From the NCBI RefSeq assembly GCF_012933655.1, contig NZ_JABBJJ010000060.1, positions 1 to 46,147 of the forward strand: DNA of 46,147 bases, given 5' to 3'. Each line of letters begins with the position of its first letter. The stretch's first letter is position 1. Position numbers and translations under genes: made by a program. Shown here piece after piece: positions 8,714 to 17,441 of the stretch. This stretch comes from Pyxidicoccus fallax (GTDB lineage Bacteria > Myxococcota > Myxococcia > Myxococcales > Myxococcaceae). The notes under the pieces were generated by a model. It did not search any database. It saw only the letters and a program-made list of their open reading frames with translations, and was not told the DNA's origin.

Positions 8714-9745
8714 TCAGTGCGCGGTGACGTGCCCGGGGCCGGACGTGGAAGGTGCCCTGCCCCGTGACGCCAGGCCGTTGCGCCGCGCGGCCACCTCCAC
8801 GATTTGCCGCACCAGCGCCTCATAGGACATGCCCCGCTCCCGGGCGCCGAGCGCCACCTCGCACTGCGCCTCCAGGTAGGGGTTGGGATTCACCTCCAGG
8901 AGGTACGGCTCGTTCGTCTGGCTGGACACGCGGAAGTCGATGCGCGCGTAGTCGCGCAGCTTGAGCGCGCGGAAGGCCGTCACCGCGGCCCGCTCGACGC
9001 GGCCCCGCAGCTCGTCGGACAGGTCCTTCGGGAGCACCAGCCGGGGGCTGCCCTCCGTCTCCGGAGCGAACTTCACCTCGCGGTTGGCAATCTTCATCCG
9101 CTTGCGGCTCCACCGCTTGCCGAAGTCCAGCTCCACCACGGGCAGCACCTCCGGCCGCGCGTGGTCGCCGAGCACGCCGACGTAGATTTCCCGCCCCTCG
9201 ATGAACTCCTCCGCCAGGGCGTCGTCGTCGTACTCCTCGCGAATCTTCCGCACGCGGCGCGCCAGCCCCTCCAGGTCCTTCTCCACGCCCAGGCCCATGG
9301 AGGCGTCGGAGCGCGCCGGCTTCACGACGAGGGGGAACTTCAAGTCCCCGTTCGTCTGGAAGGACTCGCCGTCGAAGGTGGCGAAGCGCGGGGTGAGCAC
9401 CCCGTGGAACTGGAGGAGCTGCTTGGTGAGGATTTTATCCTGCGCCAGCAGGAGCCCCGCCGTGCCCGAGCCCGTGAAGGGCACGCGCGCCAGCTCCAGC
9501 ACCGCGGCCACGTTCACCTCGAGCCGGTAGTCCTCGGCGAAAGTCTCGCAGATGTTGAAGACGAGGTCCGCGTGGCTCCTGGCCACCTGGCGCACCAGGT
9601 CGGTGACGCTCTCGTCCACGCCGATGTCCAGGGTGGTGTGGCCCGCGGACTCCAGCGCGGCGCGCACCTGACCGACGACGGCGTCCGGTGGCTCGCCCCG
9701 GGGTTGGTAGTGGAGGACCGCGATTCGCAAGGGGCCACCCGTCAT
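8714..9745 (-). CDS. ATP-grasp ligase of the D-Ala-D-Ala ligase-like family
   Basis: A 343-residue ATP-grasp enzyme. The N-terminal region has FNICETFAED and VPFTGS where true Ddl enzymes carry FNxxHGxxGED and xPYTGS. Then come FPLVVKPARSDASMG (ATP-binding Lys and glycine-rich loop), EEFIEGREIYVGVLG and the metal-binding end YARIDFRV...LLEVNPNPYL. It probably joins a carboxylate to an amine with ATP. The altered N-terminal substrate loop suggests it does not make D-Ala-D-Ala. The ATG at 9745 follows a GAGGAG site seven bases upstream, and a GTG at 9751 is also in frame. It overlaps or abuts the stop of the metallopeptidase gene upstream, so the two are translationally coupled. Confidence 0.85.
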   Translation of the reverse strand: MTGGPLRIAVLHYQPRGEPPDAVVGQVRAALESAGHTTLDIGVDESVTDLVRQVARSHADLVFNICETFAEDYRLEVNVAAVLELARVPFTGSGTAGLLLAQDKILTKQLLQFHGVLTPRFATFDGESFQTNGDLKFPLVVKPARSDASMGLGVEKDLEGLARRVRKIREEYDDDALAEEFIEGREIYVGVLGDHARPEVLPVVELDFGKRWSRKRMKIANREVKFAPETEGSPRLVLPKDLSDELRGRVERAAVTAFRALKLRDYARIDFRVSSQTNEPYLLEVNPNPYLEAQCEVALGARERGMSYEALVRQIVEVAARRNGLASRGRAPSTSGPGHVTAH

Positions 9746-9747
9746 GC

Positions 9748-10785
9748 TCACTCCTCGTAGAAGCGGTCGGTGTAGAGGTGGTTCATCGCCAGGGCGGTGA
9801 CGAGCGAGGCGATGCGGATGACGGCCTCTCGGCTGTCATCGGGGTGGAGCGTGAGGCCCAGCGCGGCGGCGCGCTCGGCGAGGTGGTCCAGGAGGGCCCG
9901 CGCCACGCCCCGGCTCACGCCCGTGTAGCTGCTGACCGCGGACAAGAGGCGCTGGCGCTCGGCGCGGACGAGCGACTCCGCGCGGGCGGGGGCCTCGCCG
10001 GGGCCGTAGAAGATGTCCTCCAGCGCCTGGTCGAAGGCGTCGCGCAGCTCCAGGTCCACCTTCTCGTCCAGCTCTCGCTGGCGGTAGTGGTCGAGGACGG
10101 TGCCCTCCATCTCCTCCGTGGTGAGGTCCGGCTCGGCGAGCTGGACCAACGGCGGCGTGCGGCCGAGCCGCGCCACCGTGTCCTCCACGTACTGGAGCTT
10201 CTTCAGCGCGCCCCAGCCCTGGTAGCGCTTGCGCCAGTCGAGGCCGGGCGTGAGCCAGACGGCGAACGTCTCCGCGAAGTCCTCGTCCGGGTGCTTCTGC
10301 GCGTACCAGCCGGAGATGTGGTGGACGTAGCGGCGCGAGAAGGGCCGGGCCTTGTAGTCGTCACGGTACGGCCGCGAGTAGTCGCCGAAGAGCCCGCGCC
10401 ACGCGTCCGTGTCGTAGAGGCGGTAGGCGTAGTTGAAGGCGTGGCCGGCCTCGTGGCGGAGGTACATGAGGATCTCCTCCTCCGTCTCCACGCCGCCGCC
10501 CAGCTCCTCCTCGATGGAGTGCAGGGCCGCGTCCGCCAGGTAGAAGGGCACGCCGATGACGGGGACGCCGGAGGGGCAGCCCCACTCGTCGGACAGGTAG
10601 CACTGGGGCTTGAAGGTGATGCCCTTGGCCTCCAGCTCCGCGTGGAGCGTCGCGATGTCTCGCTCCAGTTGCGTGCCCGCCAGCCGCAGCGACAAATCCT
10701 TGATGCGCGCCCTCAGGAGTTGCTCACGCTGGGGCGGGAGCCGGCCCCGTCCATCCCCCTGCTGGGAGGGATGTTTCTCGCGCAT
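9748..10785 (-). CDS. Putative zinc-binding metallopeptidase (Peptidase_Mx-like)
   Basis: A protein of about 345 residues. The zinc motif is LRHEAGHAFNY, an HExxH with Glu as catalytic base, and about 50 residues later HPDEDFAETFAVWL supplies the likely third ligand. This spacing fits the uncharacterised 'putative zinc-binding metallo-peptidase' family. No signal peptide or membrane helix is seen, so it is probably cytoplasmic. The start is uncertain: ATG 10785 is chosen, ATG 10818 with a nearby AAGG is possible, and the extension to 10920 looks non-coding. It is directly followed by the coupled ATP-grasp ligase, suggesting one pathway in which one enzyme makes and the other cleaves or trims an amide. 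That link is inference. Confidence 0.8.
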   Translation of the reverse strand: MREKHPSQQGDGRGRLPPQREQLLRARIKDLSLRLAGTQLERDIATLHAELEAKGITFKPQCYLSDEWGCPSGVPVIGVPFYLADAALHSIEEELGGGVETEEEILMYLRHEAGHAFNYAYRLYDTDAWRGLFGDYSRPYRDDYKARPFSRRYVHHISGWYAQKHPDEDFAETFAVWLTPGLDWRKRYQGWGALKKLQYVEDTVARLGRTPPLVQLAEPDLTTEEMEGTVLDHYRQRELDEKVDLELRDAFDQALEDIFYGPGEAPARAESLVRAERQRLLSAVSSYTGVSRGVARALLDHLAERAAALGLTLHPDDSREAVIRIASLVTALAMNHLYTDRFYEE

Positions 10786-11023
10786 CGGCAGACCTGGATG
10801 GGAGGGCGGCGTCAGCATTCGCCTTGAAGCTAAGGATGGTGCGCACGCACGGGCAGTCCACCCTCCTTCGGATGGCAGCCCGGGTGCCGAGCCACCCCCT
10901 GTGTCTTCAAGCCCTGTCAAGCCTCCGGGTGTTTCAGTATCACGGTATCTGAGGGACTTTCACGCAGCCCGTTGATGACGTGTTAGTCTCAAAAAGGGCG
11001 AAATCAACAGGGGACCTTCTCAA

Positions 11024-12136
11024 GTGAAGACCGACGCGACCCGGACGCTGCTGGTCACGCAGGCGGACCTGCGTTCCATCGTGGAAGCCGTGGGCCTGGA
11101 TGCACTGATGGACCAGCTCATTCACGCCCTGTCGGACGCCCTGAGGGGCTTCGACGGCTCCGTGACGGAGGTGCGCAAGCGCGAAGGCTTCATGCTGGAC
11201 CACCCCCGCCAGCCCGGCGTGCTGGAGTGGATGCCCGTCATGCACCGGGGCCACACCGTGACGGTGAAGATGGTGGGCTACAGCCCCCTCAACCCCCAGG
11301 AGCACACGCTCCCCACCATCATCGCCACCAACAGCCTCTATGACGTCCGGACGGGCCACCTGCTGGCGATCATGGACGGCGTGTTCGCCACGGCGTTGCG
11401 CACCGGCGCGGCCTCGGCCGTGGCCACGCGCTGCCTCGCCGCGCCTGGCAGCACCGTGCTGGGCCTCGTCGGCACGGGCGCGCAGGCCGTCACGCAGCTG
11501 CACGCCATCAGCCGCCTGTTCCCGCTGAAGCAGGTGCTGGCCTACGACACCCACCCGGAGGCGCTGCAGTCCTTCGCGGGCCGCGTGGGCTTCCTGGGCC
11601 TGGACGTGCGGCCCGTCTCGCTGGCGCAGCTGGAGGCGCAGTCGGACATCATCTGCACCGCCACCTCCGTGGCCGTGGGCGCCGGGCCCGTCATCTCCGG
11701 GCATGAGCTGAAGCCCCACGTCCACATCAACGCCGTGGGCTCGGACCTGCCCGGCAAGACGGAGCTGCCCCGCGCCTTCCTGGAGCGCAGCCTCGTGGTG
11801 CCGGACTACCTGGAGCAGGCGCGCGTCGAGGGCGAGTGCCAGCAGCTGTCCCCGAACAAGATTGGTCCCGATCTCGTCACCCTGATGAAGAACCCGGAGC
11901 GCTACGAGGCGTGGCGCCAGCGCAGCACCGTGTTCGACTCCACCGGCTACGCGCTGGAGGACCAGGTCGTCACCGAGCTGCTGCTGGAGCACGCGGAGCA
12001 GCTCGGACTGGGCACGCCGGTGGCCCTGGAGACCATTGGCGGAGACGCGCTGGACCCCTACTCGCTCCTGCGCGGGCCCACGTCGTCGCCGGCCCAGGCG
12101 CAGCCGCTGGAGCTCCGCCGCGCCGCGCGCGCCTGA
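11024..12136 (+). CDS. Ornithine cyclodeaminase family protein
   Basis: A 370-residue member of the ornithine cyclodeaminase/mu-crystallin family. The Rossmann motif GLVGTGAQA is at 147-155. The catalytic residues of true cyclodeaminases are kept: Lys82 (VKMVGY), Arg126 (TALRTGAAS) and Asp241 (VGSDLPGKTEL). Ornithine cyclodeaminase converts L-ornithine to L-proline and ammonia with bound NAD; relatives cyclise lysine to pipecolate. It heads the plus-strand operon before the A-T-C-A-T NRPS, and the giant synthetase has a Pro-like A domain, so it may supply proline or a cyclic analogue. The GTG start at 11024 has GGGGA about ten bases upstream. The 238-base divergent region before it must hold the operon promoter, but I could not place one with confidence. 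Confidence 0.88.
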   Translation: MKTDATRTLLVTQADLRSIVEAVGLDALMDQLIHALSDALRGFDGSVTEVRKREGFMLDHPRQPGVLEWMPVMHRGHTVTVKMVGYSPLNPQEHTLPTIIATNSLYDVRTGHLLAIMDGVFATALRTGAASAVATRCLAAPGSTVLGLVGTGAQAVTQLHAISRLFPLKQVLAYDTHPEALQSFAGRVGFLGLDVRPVSLAQLEAQSDIICTATSVAVGAGPVISGHELKPHVHINAVGSDLPGKTELPRAFLERSLVVPDYLEQARVEGECQQLSPNKIGPDLVTLMKNPERYEAWRQRSTVFDSTGYALEDQVVTELLLEHAEQLGLGTPVALETIGGDALDPYSLLRGPTSSPAQAQPLELRRAARA

Positions 12137-12220
12137 GCCAACGACACCGCGTCGCTGATCCCGCCTCGCGCCGGTGGCCTCCGTCACCCGCGAGGCGGTC
12201 GCGCGTCTGGCCTCTTCCCT

Positions 12221-12249
12221 CCCTCGTTCGGGTGAGGGGCCTCTCCCTC
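12221..12249 (+). promoter_or_regulatory. Possible alternative hairpins in the NRPS leader
   Basis: GAGGG at 12234-12238 can pair with CCCTC upstream (12221-12225) or with CCCTC downstream (12245-12249), two mutually exclusive 5-bp hairpins ending 12 bases before the ATG at 12261. These stems are short and low-complexity, so a regulatory role is only a possibility. Confidence 0.2.
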
Positions 12250-12260
12250 TCTCGGGTGTT

Positions 12261-15200
12261 ATGCGCCTGGGAGCCGCGCTCTATGGCGGACGGGTGCGCC
12301 CCCCTTCCCCGCCCAGGCTCGTCACCGGAACCGAGTACGAACGACTGCTGCCCGCCCTCCGGCTGAAGCGCCCGTGGGCGCTCGGAGCGCACGGTGGCAC
12401 CGCGCTCCCGGATGGAGTGGACGACGCGCGGGTGGCGGCTCGCATCCGGGACGGCAGGCTCGACCGCGGGCCCTGGCGGTCGGCGCTGGACCTCATCGAT
12501 GAACAGGCACGCCTGCACGGTGAGCGCGTCGCGGTCGCGCATGGCGAGGTCGAGTGGAGCTACTCCCAGCTGCGTGAGCGCACCCGCGCCCTGGCCCGTG
12601 TGCTGCGAGCCCGGGGGCTCCGGCGCGGAGACGTGGTCGCGGTCGTGATGGACCGGGGGCCCGCCTTCATCGAGACCGCGCTCGCCGTCTGGCGTGTGGG
12701 TGCGGCCTATCTCCCTCTCGCCCCGGCGCACCCAGAGGCCTGGCGCGAGGACGTCATCCGGAGGGCCCGCGCGGCGCTGGTGGTCGGCCCGTCCCCGGAC
12801 AGCGCCGTGCCGGGCGTGCCCCACCTCGACCTCGGTGCCGGGCTCACTCCTCCCGAGGACACCGATGGCGAGGTAGCGCTCGCCCCGGAGGACCTCGCGT
12901 ACGTCATCTCCACGTCTGGCTCGACGGGTGAGCCCAAGCTCGTGATGGTCGAGCACCGGGGCGTCGCCAACCTGCTCCACGCCCAGCGGGACGCGCTCGG
13001 AGGGCTGGGGCCCGGCACGCGGGTCCTCCAGTTCTTCCACCCGTCCTTCGATGCGTCCCTGTTCGACGTCCTGATGGCGCTGCCCAACGGCGGCCGGCTG
13101 GACATCATCGACGACTCACGGCTCTCTGGTGAGCCGCTGGCCGAGCTGCTGCGCAAGCGCCGCATCACCCATGCCGTGCTTCCCGCGACCGTCCTCCGCA
13201 CGCTCCCGCCGGGCCGGTTCCCCGACCTCCAGATGCTGATGAGCACGGGGGACGTCTGCCTTCCGGAGACCGCCAGGCAGTGGGCCCCGTTCCTCCGCTT
13301 CATCAACGGCTACGGGCCGACGGAAGCGACCGTGGCCAGCACGCTGCACACCGTGGATGCGCGGGACGGGGACCGGATCCCCATCGGCCGTGCCCTCTCC
13401 AACTGCCATGTCGTCATCCTCGACGAGCACCTGCGTCCCGTCCCCGACGGAGTCCCGGGCGAGCTGTGCATCGGCGGCGACGGAGTCGGACGCGGGTACC
13501 TGGGACGGCCCGCCCTCACCGCCGAGCGATTCATTCCCGATCCGTTCAGTCCGCTCCCCGGGAGCCGCCTGTACCGCAGCGGCGACCTGGGCAGGGTGCT
13601 GCCCGACGGGAGACTCGAGTTCCTCGGCCGGCGCGACGACCAGGTCAAGGTCCGCGGCGCGCGCATCGAGCTGGGTCAGGTGGAGGTGACCCTGGCCGCG
13701 CTGCCGGGCGTGAATGACGCGGTGGCCCTCATCGACGGCACGGGCGAGCGGCTCCTGGGCTATGTGCGGCCGCTCGCCGGCGCGGTGCTGTCGGCCGACG
13801 CGCTCCGCGCCGAGCTCCGCCACCGCCTGCCCGCCTATCTCGTTCCGGATGCCATCGTGCCGGTCGATGCGTGGCCGCTGACCCCGAGCGGCAAGGTGGA
13901 CCGCGCCCGACTGCCCCGGCCGAGGCGCCCGGACCGCACCGGCTATCAGGCACCGCAGGCGCCAGTGGAAGAGGCCCTGGCCGCGATCTCCGCGGACCTG
14001 CTCGGAGTGGAGCGGGTCGGCGTGCATGACAACCTGTTCGAGATGGGCGGTCATTCGCTGTTCGCCACCCAGCTCGTCGCCCGGATTCGCGCGGTGCTGG
14101 GCGCCCACGTCGAGCTGAGCGCCGTGCTGCGAGCGCCCACCGTCGCGGAAATCGCGGCACGGCTGGAGGTGCGGCGCGACAACGTGGACCCGGGCCCACG
14201 CCGAGCGCCGCCAGGGGCTCCGCTCACTCCGTCCTTCGGACAGCAGCGCGTGTGGCTGATGCACAAGCTCAACCCGGATGCGCGGGCCTACCACACACAG
14301 GCGGTGCTCCGGCTGGAAGGTCCCCTGGACCGCGCGGCGCTGAATGCCAGCCTCACCGACCTCGTCCGGCGCCACGACGTGCTGCGCTCCCGATTCCCCG
14401 AGGTGGACGGGGAGCTGCGCTGCGAGCTGGAGGAGCCCTGGGAGGTGGAAGTACCGCTCCGGGACCTCAGCGGCGTGGACGAAGACGTGCTGGCGTTCCG
14501 GGTCGGCGAGGTCGTTCGCGAGATGGTCGAAGCCCCCTTCGCGCTCGCCGAGGGCCGGCCCTTCCGCTGGCTGCTCATCAGGCTGGGCGCGGATGAACAC
14601 CTCCTCGTCCACGTCGAGCACCATGTCGTGCACGACGGCTGGTCGTTCAACGTCTTCGTCCGCGACCTGCTCGATGGCTACGCCGATTACGTGCGTCACG
14701 GCAGGGTGCTACGCCCGGAGCTGCCCGTGCAGTACGAGGACTACGCGCGCTGGCAGCGGGAGTGGTGCGGCACCGAAGCCGCGGCGGAGCAGCGCCGCTT
14801 CTGGCGCCAGGAGCTGGAAGGCGCCGAGACGGTGCTCCAGCTTCCCCGTCGCGTCCCATCCGGGGCGAGGCGGTTCCGTGGCGCCGCACCCCGGATGGAA
14901 CTCGACGGCGAGCTGGCGCGCCGACTCCAGGCGTTGGCCGAGCGCAACGGCACCTCGCTGTTCACCACGCTCCTCGCGGCCTTCTTCGTCCTGCTTCACC
15001 GATACACCGGTTCGCGTGACCTCCTCGTTGGCTCCGGAGTCGCCAACCGGCGTTGGGACGCGACGGAGAACCTGCTGGGCATGTTCGTCAACACGGTCGT
15101 GCTGCGAGGCCGGCTGCATGGCGACCCCACCTTCACCGAGTTCCTCGCGCGGATGCGGAAGACGTGCCTGGAGGTCTTCGACCACCAGGAGCTGCCTTAC

Positions 15201-17441
15201 GAGATGCTCTTCGCGGAGTCCCCCGCCCGACGCGACGGCGGGCCCAACCCGTTGATCCAGGCCCTGTTCAGCTTTCACGACGCGCCCCTGGGCCCGGTGT
15301 GCGCGTCGCCGCTCGACGTCTCCATCATCGAGGGGCTCGGCAATGGCTCGGCCAAGTTCGAGCTGTCCGTCGTCGCCGTCCCCCGCTACGCCGAGCCGGG
15401 ACACATCAGCCGCCTGGAGGGGGATGTCGTGCACATCCCCCGCTCCGATGGCCCCGTGCGTCCGGGTCCGCGCGCGTCCCTGAGAGGCATCACGCTCGCC
15501 TGGGAGTTCGACTCCGACCTCTTCGAGGAGTTCTTCATCGACGGAATGCTGTCCGCGTACCAACGGCTCCTGCGCGACATCACCGCCGCGCCGGACACCC
15601 CGGTGTCGCGGCTGTCCCTGCTGGACGACGCGGCCTCCCGAGCGCTCGTCATCCGGGGCCCCACGCGCGACGCGCCGGCACCCTGGCTGCCCACGCTCGT
15701 CAGGCAGTGGGCGGAGCGCACGCCGGATGCACCCGCCGTCAACTCGGGCGCCGCGCCGATGACCTACCGCGAGCTCACGCTCCGGTCCGCGCGGCTGGCA
15801 TGTCACCTCCGCGACCTGGGGGTGAATCGCGGAGACCTGGTGGCGGTGTGCCTCCCACGCTCGGCCGGGCTCGTCGTGGCGGAGCTCGGCATCCTGGAGG
15901 CGGGTGCGGCCTTCCTTCCCCTGGAGTCGAGCCATCCCCCGCCCTACCTGGAGAAGCTCGTCCGGGACGCGGGCGCACGTGTCGTGGTGACGACGGCGGA
16001 GCTGGCAGGACGGGTGCCGGGACCGCGAGAGGTGGTGCTGGACGAAGTCCCCGACACGTCCGCCCCGCCACTGCCACCGGGCGAGCCCTCGGACGTCGCG
16101 TACGTCATCTACACCTCCGGGTCGACCGGAACGCCCAAGGGAATCCAGATCGAGCACCACTCGGTCGTCGCCCGCCTGCACGCGCTGGACGCGCCCGAGC
16201 TGAGACCGGGCAGGACGATGCTGGGCATGGCGTCCGCCGCCTTCGACGTCTCGGTGCTGGAGATCTGGGGCGCGCTGTTGAACGGCGCCGCCGTCCATTT
16301 CCTCCAGTCCGGCTGGGACGTGCGGGGACTGGCGCGGTGTCTCACCCACGATGCCATCTCCCATGCCGTGTTCACGCCCGTGGTGTTCCATCAACTGGTG
16401 GCGGAGGCGCCGGAGGTGTTCGACGGCCTGGAGCAGGTCCTGGTCGCCGGAGACGTCGTTGCCCCGGAGGCGTTCCGCGAGCTTCGGCAAAGGGGCGTCA
16501 CGCGGGTGATGAACGCCTACGGTCCCACCGAGGCGACCATCATCGTCAGTGGCCAGTGGCTCGGCGACTGGAACGACGAGACGGCCACCCGAGTCCCCAT
16601 TGGCGGAGCGCTTCCCAACGCCCACCTCGTCGTGCTCGACGAGCACTTGCAGGTGGTGCCTCCGGGCGTCGTCGGGGAGATCTGCATCGGCGGTCCTGGC
16701 GTCGCCCGAGGCTCTCTCGGCAGGCCGGAGCTGACGTCCGAGCGGTTCGTGGCGGACCCGTTCTCTCGGCTTCCGGGGGCACGGCTGTACCGAACCGGGG
16801 ACCTGGGCCGGTGGCTCCCCGGTGGAGTGCTCGACTTCCTGGGCCGCCGTGATGAGCAGGTGAAGATCCGCGGCATGCGCGTGGAGCTGGCCGAGGTGCG
16901 GGCCGGGCTCGTCGCGTACCCCGGGGTGACGGACGCCGTCGCCGTCATCGAGCGGACCGAGGGCGAGCCGCGAATCATCGGCTACGTCGTGGCCGCGCCA
17001 GGGGCCTCGGTCTCCGGTCAGGCCGTGCGCGAGGCGCTGGCGCGCGGGTTGCCCGGACACCTCGTGCCCACGAACGTCCGGGTCCTGGACGCGTTGCCCT
17101 TGAATACCAACGGCAAGCTCGACCGGGCCCGTCTGCCGGCGTGGCAGGGGGAACCGGCGGACGCCCCGTTCACCGCGCCGAGGAACGACGCCGAGGCCCG
17201 CATCGCCTCGGTCGTCGCCGAGCTGCTGGGTGTGGACCGGGTCGACATCCATGCGCGCCTGTTCGCGCTGGGCATGCACTCGTTGCAGGCCGTCCGGCTC
17301 GCCTCGCGGCTGAGCAGGATGACGGGCCGCGAGGTGGACCTCGCCATCCTCCTCTCGGGACCGACGGTCGCGCAGCTGGCGGAGCTGCTCGCCGCGCCAG
17401 CGCCCGCGCGGCCCACCATCGGCAGGTTGCCTCGCACATGA
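12261..17441 (+). CDS. Nonribosomal peptide synthetase, A-T-C-A-T
   Basis: About 1726 residues. First A domain (~12.47-13.95 kb): STSGSTGEPK, NGYGPTEAT, YRSGDLGR, TPSGKVDR. T domain: GGHSL, phosphopantetheine Ser at 14055-14057. C domain (~14.22-15.64 kb): intact EHHVVHDGW, with about 40 extra residues near 15.38-15.50 kb. Second A domain (~15.68-17.13 kb): YTSGSTGTPK, NAYGPTEAT. Last T domain: LGMHSL instead of LGGHSL, Ser at 17280-17282. Read against GrsA, the ten-residue specificity codes are DAFVMTGVAK and DVLFLAAIIK; I recognise neither. The protein starts with an A domain and no C domain, matching the giant synthetase that ends in a C domain. The frame opens at a GTG at 12174, but that stretch is T-rich at third positions, so the ATG at 12261 is preferred. 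Its stop overlaps the next start as ATGA. Confidence 0.93.
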   Translation: MRLGAALYGGRVRPPSPPRLVTGTEYERLLPALRLKRPWALGAHGGTALPDGVDDARVAARIRDGRLDRGPWRSALDLIDEQARLHGERVAVAHGEVEWSYSQLRERTRALARVLRARGLRRGDVVAVVMDRGPAFIETALAVWRVGAAYLPLAPAHPEAWREDVIRRARAALVVGPSPDSAVPGVPHLDLGAGLTPPEDTDGEVALAPEDLAYVISTSGSTGEPKLVMVEHRGVANLLHAQRDALGGLGPGTRVLQFFHPSFDASLFDVLMALPNGGRLDIIDDSRLSGEPLAELLRKRRITHAVLPATVLRTLPPGRFPDLQMLMSTGDVCLPETARQWAPFLRFINGYGPTEATVASTLHTVDARDGDRIPIGRALSNCHVVILDEHLRPVPDGVPGELCIGGDGVGRGYLGRPALTAERFIPDPFSPLPGSRLYRSGDLGRVLPDGRLEFLGRRDDQVKVRGARIELGQVEVTLAALPGVNDAVALIDGTGERLLGYVRPLAGAVLSADALRAELRHRLPAYLVPDAIVPVDAWPLTPSGKVDRARLPRPRRPDRTGYQAPQAPVEEALAAISADLLGVERVGVHDNLFEMGGHSLFATQLVARIRAVLGAHVELSAVLRAPTVAEIAARLEVRRDNVDPGPRRAPPGAPLTPSFGQQRVWLMHKLNPDARAYHTQAVLRLEGPLDRAALNASLTDLVRRHDVLRSRFPEVDGELRCELEEPWEVEVPLRDLSGVDEDVLAFRVGEVVREMVEAPFALAEGRPFRWLLIRLGADEHLLVHVEHHVVHDGWSFNVFVRDLLDGYADYVRHGRVLRPELPVQYEDYARWQREWCGTEAAAEQRRFWRQELEGAETVLQLPRRVPSGARRFRGAAPRMELDGELARRLQALAERNGTSLFTTLLAAFFVLLHRYTGSRDLLVGSGVANRRWDATENLLGMFVNTVVLRGRLHGDPTFTEFLARMRKTCLEVFDHQELPYEMLFAESPARRDGGPNPLIQALFSFHDAPLGPVCASPLDVSIIEGLGNGSAKFELSVVAVPRYAEPGHISRLEGDVVHIPRSDGPVRPGPRASLRGITLAWEFDSDLFEEFFIDGMLSAYQRLLRDITAAPDTPVSRLSLLDDAASRALVIRGPTRDAPAPWLPTLVRQWAERTPDAPAVNSGAAPMTYRELTLRSARLACHLRDLGVNRGDLVAVCLPRSAGLVVAELGILEAGAAFLPLESSHPPPYLEKLVRDAGARVVVTTAELAGRVPGPREVVLDEVPDTSAPPLPPGEPSDVAYVIYTSGSTGTPKGIQIEHHSVVARLHALDAPELRPGRTMLGMASAAFDVSVLEIWGALLNGAAVHFLQSGWDVRGLARCLTHDAISHAVFTPVVFHQLVAEAPEVFDGLEQVLVAGDVVAPEAFRELRQRGVTRVMNAYGPTEATIIVSGQWLGDWNDETATRVPIGGALPNAHLVVLDEHLQVVPPGVVGEICIGGPGVARGSLGRPELTSERFVADPFSRLPGARLYRTGDLGRWLPGGVLDFLGRRDEQVKIRGMRVELAEVRAGLVAYPGVTDAVAVIERTEGEPRIIGYVVAAPGASVSGQAVREALARGLPGHLVPTNVRVLDALPLNTNGKLDRARLPAWQGEPADAPFTAPRNDAEARIASVVAELLGVDRVDIHARLFALGMHSLQAVRLASRLSRMTGREVDLAILLSGPTVAQLAELLAAPAPARPTIGRLPRT

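Noticed and set aside
10940-12187. 415-codon minus-strand frame opposite the cyclodeaminase
   Set aside because: Low-complexity translation, opposite a gene with conserved catalytic residues.
17141-17437. Upstream extension of the C-T didomain frame
   Set aside because: It overlaps the coding end of the preceding NRPS in another frame; the ATGA junction at 17438 with an immediate C-domain start is the natural start.
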